Below are positions 16,981-26,529 of a DNA stretch of 64,000 nt, in pieces. Source of the DNA: Candidatus Methanomethylophilus sp. 1R26 (GTDB lineage Archaea; Thermoplasmatota; Thermoplasmata; Methanomassiliicoccales; Methanomethylophilaceae). Under the pieces are notes generated by a model. It ran no database searches, had not been told where the DNA came from, and saw only the letters and a list, made by a program, of their open reading frames with translations. Positions within the stretch are counted from its first letter, which is position 1. Each line of letters begins with the position of its first letter. The position numbers and the translations under genes were made by a program. The stretch is taken from assembly GCF_001481295.1 (NCBI RefSeq), contig NZ_LOPS01000042.1, positions 1 to 64,000 of the forward strand, given 5' to 3'.

Positions 16981-18663
16981 ATGAGCCTTAAAAATGAGAG
17001 ATCCGGTTTCTTTGGATTGGTAAAACTCGCGGTCGCTCTCGCCGCAGTCATCCTGATCGCCGCTGTCGCGGTATCGGTGATGACTTCGGAAGACGATGAC
17101 GAAGGGCAGTCCAGCACGAATTATGTGACCGCCGACGGCGGAAGCGCCTCATACACTCCTGCCGATACTTCCGATTTCATCACCTCGACCGTGCTGACGA
17201 TCGGAGTCGGCCAGAGCAAGGTCATCACTCCCGAGTCCTACCTCATGCTCTCGGGGATGAGCTACAAGTCCTCCGATACGGGCGTGGCTACCGTCTCCAA
17301 CAACGGCGGCTACTGCACCGTCACCGGCGTGGCCGTCGGTTCGGCGACCGTCACCTGCACGTACGGGAACTACACCTCGACATGCACCGTCACCGTCCAG
17401 TCGGACGAGTCGGAGAGCGTCCTCAACGTATACGATGTGAAGGAGGGGTCCAGCGCCTATGCTACCGTTTCGGGCGACGGCTTCGAGGACGGGCTCCTGT
17501 CGCTGAGCTTCAACAGTGCCAGCGGGACATATCCCTATCGCACCGGGCTGTTCACTGTGAAATCCGTTGAGACCGATTACATAGTCATAAACCTCTGCGG
17601 AACCGACAGCGGAAACTGGTTCAGCAGTTATGTGACCATCAAGATGTATGTTGCGACCGGCGACGGAACAATCGTCAGAAACGCGACATACAGCTCTAGC
17701 CCGTTCGTGCCGGGCGCACAGTACAACACAGACGGCGGAGCGGAGATCCTGGTCCCCTCCGCACTGCTTAGCGATGGCACGGAGTATTCAGTATACTTCC
17801 GCTTCTACACCTCCGATCTTCCCATAGCCGGCTACTCGAAGCAGATCACAGGCAGTTTCACCTACCACTCGAGCAATTCCGGCGGGACCGACATGAACGG
17901 GACCTTCGCGCGCGCCTATTCCTGGTCATACGATGCCGACCACGACGGCACGGTGTCCGATGACGAAGAGTACAGTGCCAGCATCACCGTCCCATACTAC
18001 ATCTACTACATGGAGGCCCGCACCAACTCCTCGTACACGAGCACAGAGAGCTACTCATCGGGCAGCATATTCACCAACAGGGCCGGCGATTCCGAATACA
18101 CCGACACCCTGGAAAGGGTCGCCATGTCAGACAGCGTGACCAAGTCGCTCTGCGAGGCCGTGGTGAAGGCCTATGAGGACAACGGCGGGACCTGGTCGTC
18201 CCTTAGCAGCAGCGACAAGGCCCAGTTCATCCTGGCCTTCACGCAGATCTACTTCACGTATGCATACGACAGCTATCAGTACGGGGACGGAAGCACCTCC
18301 GCAGAATACTGGGCATACTCCACGGAGACCATCTGGGCAGGCGCAGGGGACTGCGAGGACACCTCCATCCTCACCGCGGTGCTGTTCAAGGCCGCCGGCC
18401 TGAAGTCCGGGGTCTACCTGGTCCCCGGCCACGCGATAGCTGCTGTCGCCCTGGAAGATTACGATGCCACGGCGATAGAGATCGACAGCAACTACTCCGG
18501 CTACGGGGTCATGAGCAAGGACGCGGACGGCACCGTTTACTACGGGTGCGAGACCACCGCCGAGCTCTACCTTCCGGTCGGCCGCATAACCCAGAGCGCC
18601 ACTGTCAGCGGGACCGTCTACAACTTCTGCGACACAAGCGCAGCTGGTGCGAGCTGGACATAA
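16981..18663 (+). CDS. Membrane-anchored surface protein with Big2-like and transglutaminase-like domains
   Basis: A 560-residue exported protein. Residues 10-35 form an uncleaved signal anchor (LVKLAVALAAVILIAAVAV) followed by an acidic linker. Residues about 68-140 resemble a Big2 immunoglobulin-like domain (VATVSNNGGYCTVTGVAVGS). The C-terminal third has a transglutaminase/cysteine-protease-like core: AGAGDCEDTSILTAVLFKAA with the candidate nucleophile Cys, and VPGHAIAAVALED with the His. The start at 16981 follows GGAAGAAGGGGG. Such proteins are likely wall-bound enzymes or adhesins; the substrate is unknown. The stop is TAA, rare in this window. Confidence 0.75.
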   Translation: MSLKNERSGFFGLVKLAVALAAVILIAAVAVSVMTSEDDDEGQSSTNYVTADGGSASYTPADTSDFITSTVLTIGVGQSKVITPESYLMLSGMSYKSSDTGVATVSNNGGYCTVTGVAVGSATVTCTYGNYTSTCTVTVQSDESESVLNVYDVKEGSSAYATVSGDGFEDGLLSLSFNSASGTYPYRTGLFTVKSVETDYIVINLCGTDSGNWFSSYVTIKMYVATGDGTIVRNATYSSSPFVPGAQYNTDGGAEILVPSALLSDGTEYSVYFRFYTSDLPIAGYSKQITGSFTYHSSNSGGTDMNGTFARAYSWSYDADHDGTVSDDEEYSASITVPYYIYYMEARTNSSYTSTESYSSGSIFTNRAGDSEYTDTLERVAMSDSVTKSLCEAVVKAYEDNGGTWSSLSSSDKAQFILAFTQIYFTYAYDSYQYGDGSTSAEYWAYSTETIWAGAGDCEDTSILTAVLFKAAGLKSGVYLVPGHAIAAVALEDYDATAIEIDSNYSGYGVMSKDADGTVYYGCETTAELYLPVGRITQSATVSGTVYNFCDTSAAGASWT

Positions 18664-18677
18664 TAAACTGATGGCCG

Positions 18678-18695
18678 GCGGGGGATATCCCCCGC
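18678..18695. terminator. Perfect 18-bp palindrome between convergent genes
   Basis: GCGGGGGATATCCCCCGC lies 15 bases after the transglutaminase-like gene and before the end of the convergent ATPase gene. Probable terminator stem for both. Confidence 0.5.
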
Positions 18696-18744
18696 TCAGG
18701 CCTCCCGATGCGGACCTATGGTGCTGTCGGCCCGCATCGCATCC

Positions 18745-19935
18745 TCAGGACCGCTCCTCTTCCAGAAGCCAATCCAAGAGGTTCGAATGGTGCAGCCCGT
18801 CCGGAAGGTCGGTGACGAACGAGTCCATGGACAGCACCGTCTTCGGATAGCTGTCCCTGATCAGGCGGAAGGGAGCGACTTCGCGTTCATACGTATCGTC
18901 TGTCATAATGGACATCGTCACCTGGATGTACTGGACCTCGCGGTTCCTGCGTGCAGTGAAATCCACTTCCCTGTCTCCATATTTGCCGACGGCCACTTCG
19001 TAACCCCTTCTCAGAAGTTCCAGATATACGATGTTCTCGATCTGCCTGCTTATGTCTTCCCTTGATGAGATTCCAAGGACTGCGTTCCTCATGCCGGTAT
19101 CGGAGACATAGTATTTCTCCAAAGTATCGAGGAGTCTTTTCCCGCGTATATCGTAACGTTCCGCTTTGTAGATCAGAAAGGCCTTCTGCAGTGCATCGAG
19201 ATAATTCCTTACTTTCTCCGGGTCCTTCTTTATGGTGACAGCGATGTTGTTGGCGCTGGTTATGTTGCCTACGTTGGAATAAAGGAATCTTACTGTGTCT
19301 GTCAGGGTCCCCACATCCCCGCCTTTGCAGTTCCTTATCACATCCTTCAGCAGGATGGTGTTGAACAGTCCGATCAGATGATCGTGCTCGAACATCTCGT
19401 CAGCATCTGGGTTTATAACAGGCAGCGAACCCATGCGGATGTACTGGTAAAACCTTTTATCCCTGTCTCCCGGATGCAGTTCCATAAATTCTTTGAATGA
19501 TAATGGAAGAATGCGCAATTCAGCATAGCGTCCTGAAATATACGTTGACAGATCGTTCGAGAGAAGATAAGCGTTTGATCCGGTGATGTAGATATCGGCG
19601 TCGTAATCGGTCTGAAGAGAGTTGACCGCACGTTCCCAATGCTTCACCGTCTGAACCTCGTCGAGAAAGACGTACGTCCTCTTACCGTTGTACTTCTTAT
19701 CTATCTCTTCCAGAAGTTTCAGATAATCTGTCACATGGGCAAGGGTTTTCGATTCGAAGTTCAGGTATAATATCTGACTGTCCGGAACTCCGGATTCCCT
19801 AAGGAGGCTCATATATTGCTTCATCAGAACGGTCTTCCCGCTGCGCCTCATACCGGTTATGATCTTCACAGTGTCCGGACGATCTCTGCCTGCAAGGAGC
19901 CTGTCCAGATAGATCTTCCTGATTACTTCGGCCAT
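18745..19935 (-). CDS. AAA ATPase with DUF4143 C-terminal domain (first of three)
   Basis: About 396 residues. Walker A is TGMRRSGKTVLMKQ (about 28-40) and Walker B YVFLDEVQ; the sensor region reads DIYITGSNAYLLS. The C-terminal half fits DUF4143, ending in a PD-(D/E)xK-like core (EVAVGKYGDREVDFTARR then EVQYIQVT). This widespread family is often found in mobile or defence regions; its role is unsettled. An ATG five codons upstream (19950) is also possible. A near-perfect inverted repeat lies just upstream (19970-20019). Confidence 0.85.
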   Translation of the reverse strand: MAEVIRKIYLDRLLAGRDRPDTVKIITGMRRSGKTVLMKQYMSLLRESGVPDSQILYLNFESKTLAHVTDYLKLLEEIDKKYNGKRTYVFLDEVQTVKHWERAVNSLQTDYDADIYITGSNAYLLSNDLSTYISGRYAELRILPLSFKEFMELHPGDRDKRFYQYIRMGSLPVINPDADEMFEHDHLIGLFNTILLKDVIRNCKGGDVGTLTDTVRFLYSNVGNITSANNIAVTIKKDPEKVRNYLDALQKAFLIYKAERYDIRGKRLLDTLEKYYVSDTGMRNAVLGISSREDISRQIENIVYLELLRRGYEVAVGKYGDREVDFTARRNREVQYIQVTMSIMTDDTYEREVAPFRLIRDSYPKTVLSMDSFVTDLPDGLHHSNLLDWLLEEERS

Positions 19936-19969
19936 AGATATGAATCGCATTATAGGATTTAAGTTTATA

Positions 19970-20019
19970 GGAAATTTCCGTTAAAATATAATGTGAATTG
20001 AAGTTTAACGGAATTTTCC
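19970..20019. promoter_or_regulatory. Inverted repeat between ATPase gene and AraC remnant
   Basis: GGAAATTTCCGTTAAA (19970-19985) and TTTAACGGAATTTTCC (20004-20019) are inverted copies differing at one pair. They straddle AT-rich DNA that would hold the ATPase promoter. This is the shape of an operator, or of a mobile-element end. Confidence 0.5.
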
Positions 20020-20630
20020 GTGAAAATTATGCCTAGAATATTCGGTTCTACCGTCTGTCCGCTCGGATGGCCGAGGCAATTCGATGCGTTCCGGGATTTC
20101 ATGGGAGCAAAGCCCATCGCAGACCAGACGGATTCGATCGCGTTCAGGAGGGAAGATATGAAAACCCCCTTCATCTCCCACAACAGGCCCATGCTCGATT
20201 ACCTGGAACCGGAGATGGAATCGCGCCTGTCCGGGATATCGGCGCAGGGAGGGTTCTCCAGGGACATGTACAAGGCCGTCATGGAGATCCTCCCTTCCGG
20301 AAGATGCACGATAGACGATGCTGCATCGGAGATGGGCGTCGGAAAACGCACCGTGCAGAGGAGGCTGTCTGAGGAAGGCACCTCCTTCAGCGCGGTCCTC
20401 GCCTCCGTGCGCAGGAACCTCGCGGAGTACTACATCGGGAAGATGGGGATGGATACAGGCGAGACCGCGTTCATCCTCGGGTACAGGGAGACGAACTCCT
20501 TCCTGCGCGCATTCCGGCAGTGGACCGGCATGACGGTGACGGAGTTCAGGAATCGCCCGAAGGTCCGATCGAAAGACCTGTTCATCCGCCGGTGCGTCGC
20601 ACTCTTCCGAGAGGACCGGGAACTTCATTC
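20020..20630 (+). pseudogene. Remnant of AraC-family transcription regulator
   Basis: The frame from the GTG at 20020 lacks the first 150 or so residues of a normal AraC protein. It retains the end of the ligand domain (DSIAFRREDMKTPFISHNRP) and an intact-looking double HTH of the HTH_18 type (IDDAASEMGVGKRTVQRRLS; GETAFILGYRETNSFLRAFR). After FRNRPKVRS, where AraC proteins end, the frame continues without a stop into the antisense of the next gene, so the 3' end is also cut. AraC regulators are bacterial in character, so this is probably a decayed import. Confidence 0.7.
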
Positions 20631-21224
20631 CTCTCCACCGAAGGATAATTTGGGCAGGGACTTCTGTATCCTGACGGTCTCGACACTGACCGTGACAATC
20701 GAGCAGATGAGGTCGAATATGTACCTGCTCCTGGCATACTTGTTGGGGTCGTTCACGATCCCTGTGTCCTTATCCTCGGTCACATGGTACATCTCTGCAA
20801 TCTCTCCCAATGCGGAACGGCCGTTGACGACATACTCGAACGCCTCTTCCGGGATGTTCCCTATTGTGATGAGATCGCTGTAGATCATGGTGCGGAGTTC
20901 CGGATCGATCTTCATATTCTTCGTTCCGACCTTGAAAAGCGAGTCCCTGCCCATGAAATCCTTCACCTGGGTACCGCCGTTGATCGCCAGGTCCTTCCAC
21001 GGCGGTACGGACTCATAGTTCAGATGGAGTTCGGCTAATTTCCTTCCTGCTTTCGCGAAAGCGAAGAAATCTTCAAGACTGTCGACGAACTCGATATGAC
21101 GATTTAGTCTGGTGAAAAACCATCGAGATCTATTCCCGAAATATGGCGTAAATGCCGAAAATCGACATAACAGCGTGCGTATGAAATAACACATTCTCGA
21201 TATCTCATTGTTGATGGTGGGCAT
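20625..21224 (-). pseudogene. C-terminal fragment of a helicase-type (type ISP-like) restriction enzyme
   Basis: About 170 residues (roughly 20625-21110) resemble the extreme C-terminus of large DEAD/DEAH restriction helicases: EDFFAFAKAGRKLAELHLNY, IYSDLITIGNIPEEAFEYVV, RYIFDLICSIVTVSVETVRI and SLPKLSF. Those proteins exceed 900 residues; the helicase and nuclease parts are absent here. The first 40 codons (MPTINNEISRM...) do not match the family and may be junction sequence. It abuts the AraC remnant at its 3' end and the type I locus at its 5' end, so this is a rearrangement scar. Confidence 0.65.
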
Positions 21225-21226
21225 TG

Positions 21227-22746
21227 ATGGCTAAAACTTCCAAAAAGAAAGAACTGAGCATGGAAGAAGCCCTCTGGGATGCGGCTGATGAGATGAGAGG
21301 ATCTGTCGAATACCCAGTGTACAAGCAGGTCGTCCTCGGATTGGTATTTCTGAAATTCGTGAGCGATAGGTTCTACAAACAGCGTGCAAAGCTGGAGGCC
21401 GATGAATCTACCAAAGCTTTCATAGAAGAGAAGTTCGCCTACGGCAAAGACAATGTCTTCTATCTCCAAAGGAGGCAAGATGGGACTATCTCACCGATGA
21501 AGCCAAGCAGTCGGATATCAAGGTCAAAATCGACAAAGCTATGGAACTCATCGAGAAAGACAATCCTACCCTGCGTGGAGCCCTGCCCACGAACTTCTAT
21601 GCCACAGTGGACCTTGACAACACAAAGATTGCCTCGCTCATCGATACCATGAACCGTCTCGATCTTTCCAAAGACGATGAGGAAGACGTCATCGGCAGAG
21701 TCTATGAGTACTTCCTGTCCAAATTCTCATCGAAGGAAGGAAAGGGTGAGTTCTATACTCCAAAGCCAATTGTCAAAATCATCACAGAGATGATCCAACC
21801 GCTAAAAGGCCGTGTCTTCGACCCGTGCTGCGGTTCAGGTGGAATGTTCGTCCAATCAATTAAAATGGTAGATGCCCATAAGGGAAACAGGAAAGACATC
21901 TCGATTTACGGCCAGGAATACACACTTTCCACGCTAAAATTGGCCAAAATGAATCTTGCTATCCGTGGAATATCTGCCGATTTCGGCCCTCATAATGATG
22001 ATTCGCTCAGAAGAGATCTCCACAAAGACCTCCGCGCCGATTTTGTCATGGCCAATCCTCCATTCAACCAAGACAAGTGGGGAGCAGATGAACTCCAGAA
22101 CGACCCCAGATGGGTGTACGGCGTCCCCAGAGGCAACGCCAATTATGCATGGATTCAGCATTTCTTATACCATCTGAACGATGACGGTGTTGCTGGGTTC
22201 GTCCTTGCCAACGGTTCCCTTACATCGAACACCAACGGGGACGGGGAGATCAGGAAGAACCTTGTAGACAGAATGGTCGTCGACTGCATTGTGGCGCTTC
22301 CTGAGAAGCTATTCTACTCCACCGGCATCCCCGTATGCCTCTGGTTCTGCTCCAAAAAGAAAGCCAGAAGAACAGATTCCACCAAGGACAAGATTCTGTT
22401 CATCGACTGCAGGAGGATGGGTCACCTGTACGACCGGACCCACAAGACCATAGATGATGATGAGATCCAGAAGATAGCAGGCACATACCACAAATGGCTG
22501 GCTGGAAAAGGTTACGAGGACGAGCAGGGGTTCTGCAGATCTGTCCCTATATCTGAAGTCGCCGAATCAGGATACATGCTCACTCCCGGAAGATACGTGG
22601 GTCTTCCTCCCGAGGAGGAAGATGACGAACCGTACGAAGAGAAGATGAAGCGTCTCACCGGTGAATTGAAGGGTCTCTTGGAAGAATCTCATCGCCTGGA
22701 AGATGAAATCAGAGCAAATCTCAAGGCCCTGGGCTTCGAAATCTGA
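21227..22746 (+). CDS. hsdM: Type I restriction-modification methyltransferase subunit (one frameshift)
   Basis: N6-adenine methyltransferase that, with HsdS, protects host DNA. About 506 residues. The N-terminal helical domain (YPVYKQVVLGLVFLKFVSDR) is followed by the SAM site FDPCCGSGGMFVQSI and catalytic NPPF (VMANPPFNQDKWG). Near 21470 one base is missing: EARWDYLTDEAKQSDIK resumes only after a shift. The ATG at 21227 is preferred over a TTG one codon earlier. It is separated from hsdR by only ten bases. Codon use and GC are lower than in flanking core genes, consistent with import. Confidence 0.9.
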
Positions 22747-22756
22747 GGAATCTGCT

Positions 22757-25700
22757 ATGCATGAGATGGGTGAATGTACTAAATTTGGAGAGGAGGACCT
22801 GGAGCATGCGATAATCGAGGACTTCAAAGCCAGAGGATATGAGCATGTCAAAGGGGAAACCATCCAAAGGGACCGCCGCGAAGTGATTCTTTTCAATGAT
22901 CTGCAAACCTATCTCAGGCACAGATACCCAGACATCACGGACGGTGAAATCCGTGTGGCCGCAACAATGTTCAGAGTGAGCGACCGCGGAGACTATGTCA
23001 GCAACCGCGAGACATTGCAGAGGATCCGCGAGGGATACAGCATCAAAAGAGAGGACATGAAGACCACTCTGTGGATTAATCTCTTGGATTTCCAGCACCC
23101 AGAGAACAATATCTTCAAGATAGTCAACCAATTGGAGATCCAGGGACCTAAGAACGACAGACGGCCGGACGCTATCGTATATGTCAACGGTATCCCGCTG
23201 GTGGTTTTGGAATTCAAATCGGCAATCCGCGAGGATGCTACGATTTACAGCGCATATCAGCAACTGAACATCCGTTATATCCGCGATATCCCGGAACTGT
23301 TCATCTACAATGCTTTCACAGTTATCAGTGACGGCGTGAATTCTAAGGCAGGAACCGTATTCACAGATTATCCAGACTACTATTCATGGAATAGATCAGA
23401 GGCTAAGGATCCTTCAAGCGACGGCGTCAACTCCCTGCGCACTCTTATTGATGGGATGTTCAGAAAAGAAAGGCTGCTCGCCATCATCCGCGATTTCATC
23501 TACTTCCCAGATGACAGTGGAAGCAATGAGAAGATATTGTGCAGATACCCCCAGTTCTTCGCTGCCACCGAACTCCTGGACAATATTGGACCTCATATGA
23601 AACCTAAAGGAGACGGGAAAGGCGGGACATACTTTGGAACGACAGGATGCGGGAAGAGTTTCACAATGCTGTTCCTGACACGGCTGCTCATGAGGTCCAA
23701 AGAAATGAGGAACCCCACCATCATCCTCATAACCGATAGGGAGGACCTGGACAACCAGCTCAGTAAGCAGTTCATCAGATCCAGGAGGTTCCTAGGCGAT
23801 GAGAACGTCCTCTCCATGGATACCGGCACGAATCTAAGAAACAAGCTCAAAGATGTAGCATCCGGCGGAGTGTACCTGTCAACCATTCAGAAATTTAATG
23901 AAGAGGGCTCTATGCTCTCAGACAGGTCAAACATAATCATAATATCGGACGAGGCCCACCGTTCCCAGCTCAACATGGAGCAGGCAGACAAGATAATCGA
24001 CGGCAAACGCAAGCATACCGTCGGATTCGCCAGGATCCTCCACGATTCCTTTCCTAACGCCACATACGTTGGATTCAGCGGCACCCCGATCGATGAGACA
24101 ATGGAGGTCTTCGGCGACATCGTCGACGAATATACCATGGCCGAGTCCGAGAAGGACAGGATAACATCCAAAATCGTTTACGAAGGAAGAGCCGCGAAGG
24201 TTGCTCTGGCCGAGGACCAGATGGCGGCCATAGAGGAATACTACAAGGATTCCCTCGACCGCGGAGCGAACGAATACCAGGTAGAGAAGAGCAAGAAGGA
24301 CCTGTCGAAGCTCGACATCATCATCGGTAACGAGGGCAGGTTGGAGAAAGTATCCGACGACTTCATCGCCCATTACGAGGCCAGGGTCGCAGAGGGCGCG
24401 ACCGTCGCCGGCAAAGCGATGTTCGTCTGCGCCAACCGCCGCATCGCTTACGACTTCTATCAGATGCTGAAGCGCAAGCGCCCTGAATGGTTCGAGGTCA
24501 GGGAAGCCGACAGGCCCCCCAAGGAAGGAGAAGAAAAGGCTGAACCCATAGAGATGGTGAAACTCGTCGCTACCCGCGGGAGCAATGACCCAGCAGACCT
24601 GTTCGAACTCTGCGGAGATTCTGCATACCGTTCCAATCTCCAGACACAGTTCAAGAAGATCGAATCCAATTTCAAGATAGCTATCGTAGTGGACATGTGG
24701 CTCACTGGATTCGACGTCCCGTTCCTGGACGCGATGTACCTTGATAAACCGATCCAGAAGCATTCCCTTATCCAAGCCATATCCAGAGTCAACAGGATCT
24801 ACGAAGGCAAGGAATACGGCCTCATCGTGGACTACCTGGGAATCAAGAAAGAGCTCGATCTCGCGCTGAACAAATATGCCAGGGGTGGCATCGGCAGAGG
24901 AACCTACCCTGAGTCTGGCGAATTTGCCAAGATCGTCAAGGAGACCCTGAGCGCTCTGGACGGAAGGTTCCACGGCTTCGATTCGAGCGGTTACTACTCA
25001 GACGATTCCTCCAAGCAGATAGATTGCCTCGGCCGCGCCATGGAGTTCGTCCAGCAGGACAAGGAATTCGAGCACTGGTTCATGAGCACAGTCCGTAAAC
25101 TGAAGACCGCCTACAACAACTGTGTTTATTCAGATGATATCACTGCTGATGAGCGCAGCAGGATCTATTTCTACTGCGGCGTCAGGTCCATGATAGCCAA
25201 GATCATCTCGGGTAATGCTCCGGATACGGCACAGATGAACCGCAAGGTCAGGGAAATGCTGGAAAAGGCCATCCAGTCCGATGAGGTATCTCAGATCGGC
25301 ATTATCATAGACAATATCGAGACCGACAGGATAGACCTGCTCTCTGACGAGTATCTGGAGAAACTGGAATCGATCCCCGGATCCAATACTAAGTTCAAGC
25401 TTCTGGAGAGACTGACCCGCATGGCCATCGGCAATCTCCGGAAGATCAACAAGCTCAAGGCCGATTCGTTCTCGGAAAGATTCAACAAAATAGTTCAGAA
25501 GTACAACGACCGCCACATGGGCGCTGAGGAGCTGAGACAGATCATCAATTCTATGACAGATGATGTCGTCGAAATGCTGAACTCGGAACTCGTCTCCCTT
25601 ATCAGAAGCATAGATAAAGAAGAAAAGGAAGCAGATGCCCTCGGGCTCACACGGCAAGAGAAGGCATTCTATGACATCCTGGCACATACTATCGAGATCT

Positions 25701-25933
25701 ACCAGTTCGAGTTTGACACCGCAAAACTGCCGGATATGGCACGCGATCTGAAAACCTGCACCGACGAGGTCTGCTCGGTGCTCGACTGGTCCTCCAAGGA
25801 GGATGTGAAAGACGGCCTCAGAATGAAGATCGCGATGGTTATGCAAAAGCACGGATTCCCGCCGATATACCTCAACGGAGTCTATGATGAGGTCTTCAAA
25901 CAGATGGAAAACTACAAGAGGTACAGCGAATGA
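22757..25933 (+). CDS. hsdR: Type I restriction endonuclease subunit
   Basis: DNA-translocating nuclease of about 1,058 residues. Order: PD-(D/E)xK nuclease (RPDAIVYVNGIPLVVLEFKS, about 135-155), then two RecA domains with Walker A TTGCGKSFTMLFL, ITDREDLDNQL, DEAH box ISDEAHRSQ, SGTPI, and motif VI AISRVNRIYEGK; a helical C-terminus binds the MTase core. The start at 22757 (MHEMGEC) has GAGGAA just upstream. The stop overlaps the hsdS start (ATGA), so translation is coupled. Confidence 0.93.
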   Translation: MHEMGECTKFGEEDLEHAIIEDFKARGYEHVKGETIQRDRREVILFNDLQTYLRHRYPDITDGEIRVAATMFRVSDRGDYVSNRETLQRIREGYSIKREDMKTTLWINLLDFQHPENNIFKIVNQLEIQGPKNDRRPDAIVYVNGIPLVVLEFKSAIREDATIYSAYQQLNIRYIRDIPELFIYNAFTVISDGVNSKAGTVFTDYPDYYSWNRSEAKDPSSDGVNSLRTLIDGMFRKERLLAIIRDFIYFPDDSGSNEKILCRYPQFFAATELLDNIGPHMKPKGDGKGGTYFGTTGCGKSFTMLFLTRLLMRSKEMRNPTIILITDREDLDNQLSKQFIRSRRFLGDENVLSMDTGTNLRNKLKDVASGGVYLSTIQKFNEEGSMLSDRSNIIIISDEAHRSQLNMEQADKIIDGKRKHTVGFARILHDSFPNATYVGFSGTPIDETMEVFGDIVDEYTMAESEKDRITSKIVYEGRAAKVALAEDQMAAIEEYYKDSLDRGANEYQVEKSKKDLSKLDIIIGNEGRLEKVSDDFIAHYEARVAEGATVAGKAMFVCANRRIAYDFYQMLKRKRPEWFEVREADRPPKEGEEKAEPIEMVKLVATRGSNDPADLFELCGDSAYRSNLQTQFKKIESNFKIAIVVDMWLTGFDVPFLDAMYLDKPIQKHSLIQAISRVNRIYEGKEYGLIVDYLGIKKELDLALNKYARGGIGRGTYPESGEFAKIVKETLSALDGRFHGFDSSGYYSDDSSKQIDCLGRAMEFVQQDKEFEHWFMSTVRKLKTAYNNCVYSDDITADERSRIYFYCGVRSMIAKIISGNAPDTAQMNRKVREMLEKAIQSDEVSQIGIIIDNIETDRIDLLSDEYLEKLESIPGSNTKFKLLERLTRMAIGNLRKINKLKADSFSERFNKIVQKYNDRHMGAEELRQIINSMTDDVVEMLNSELVSLIRSIDKEEKEADALGLTRQEKAFYDILAHTIEIYQFEFDTAKLPDMARDLKTCTDEVCSVLDWSSKEDVKDGLRMKIAMVMQKHGFPPIYLNGVYDEVFKQMENYKRYSE

Positions 25934-26529
25934 CCGGTTTCGAAAGAGTCAGATTAGGAGACCTTGTAACCTGGGCAAAAGGATGCAGTATTCCCCGCGA
26001 TGAAACATCTGCAGATAGACATATCCCTTATCTTCACTACGGAGACCTCTACAAGAAATACGATCGCTGTTTGAATTTGCCGGAAGTGATTGACGAGATA
26101 ATCAAGATCGATGAACTTGATTCGGTCAAAGAATCTCAGATGCTTCATGACGGAGACATCGTATTCACTCTTACATCAGAAACAGTTGATGATCTGGGAC
26201 ACTGTACCCTCATCATCAATCCAAAAGACACGCCGTTCGTATCCGGTATGGAAACGACCGTCCTTCATATCAAAGAACCCCGCAGAGCACTGCCGGCATT
26301 CCTCAATTATATGTTCCAGAATGAAAAATTCCATAGTATATTGAGGCAGTTCGTAACCGGAATGAAAGTCTATAGGGTTCACCCTAACGATCTAATGAAG
26401 ATTGAGATAGACCTCCCCTCTTTGGAATATCAATCCAAAGTTGTCACTATTCTAGACTCATTTTCCAATTCTATATCTAATCTCACTGAAATAAATGATA
26501 ATTTAGGGGGCATTTGTTTTGCCGCCTAA
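25930..26529 (+). CDS. hsdS: Half-size HsdS specificity protein (module A)
   Basis: A 199-residue specificity subunit with a single target-recognition domain, residues 1-165, followed by the start of the central conserved helix (SNSISNLTEINDNL). HsdS proteins normally have two such domains, so this is a half gene. It ends soon after the 15-bp repeat at 26491-26505 in a run of five G; removing one G would fuse it in frame to the next hsdS. It overlaps the hsdR stop. It may act as a dimer of halves or be a spare module for recombination. Confidence 0.75.
   Translation: MTGFERVRLGDLVTWAKGCSIPRDETSADRHIPYLHYGDLYKKYDRCLNLPEVIDEIIKIDELDSVKESQMLHDGDIVFTLTSETVDDLGHCTLIINPKDTPFVSGMETTVLHIKEPRRALPAFLNYMFQNEKFHSILRQFVTGMKVYRVHPNDLMKIEIDLPSLEYQSKVVTILDSFSNSISNLTEINDNLGGICFAA
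26491..26505 (+). repeat. hsdS recombination-site candidate, copy 1
   Basis: ATAAATGATAATTTA, encoding Ile-Asn-Asp-Asn-Leu in the central helix of hsdS module A. Identical copies occur at 27011-27025 (direct) and 29404-29418 (inverted). Confidence 0.7.
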
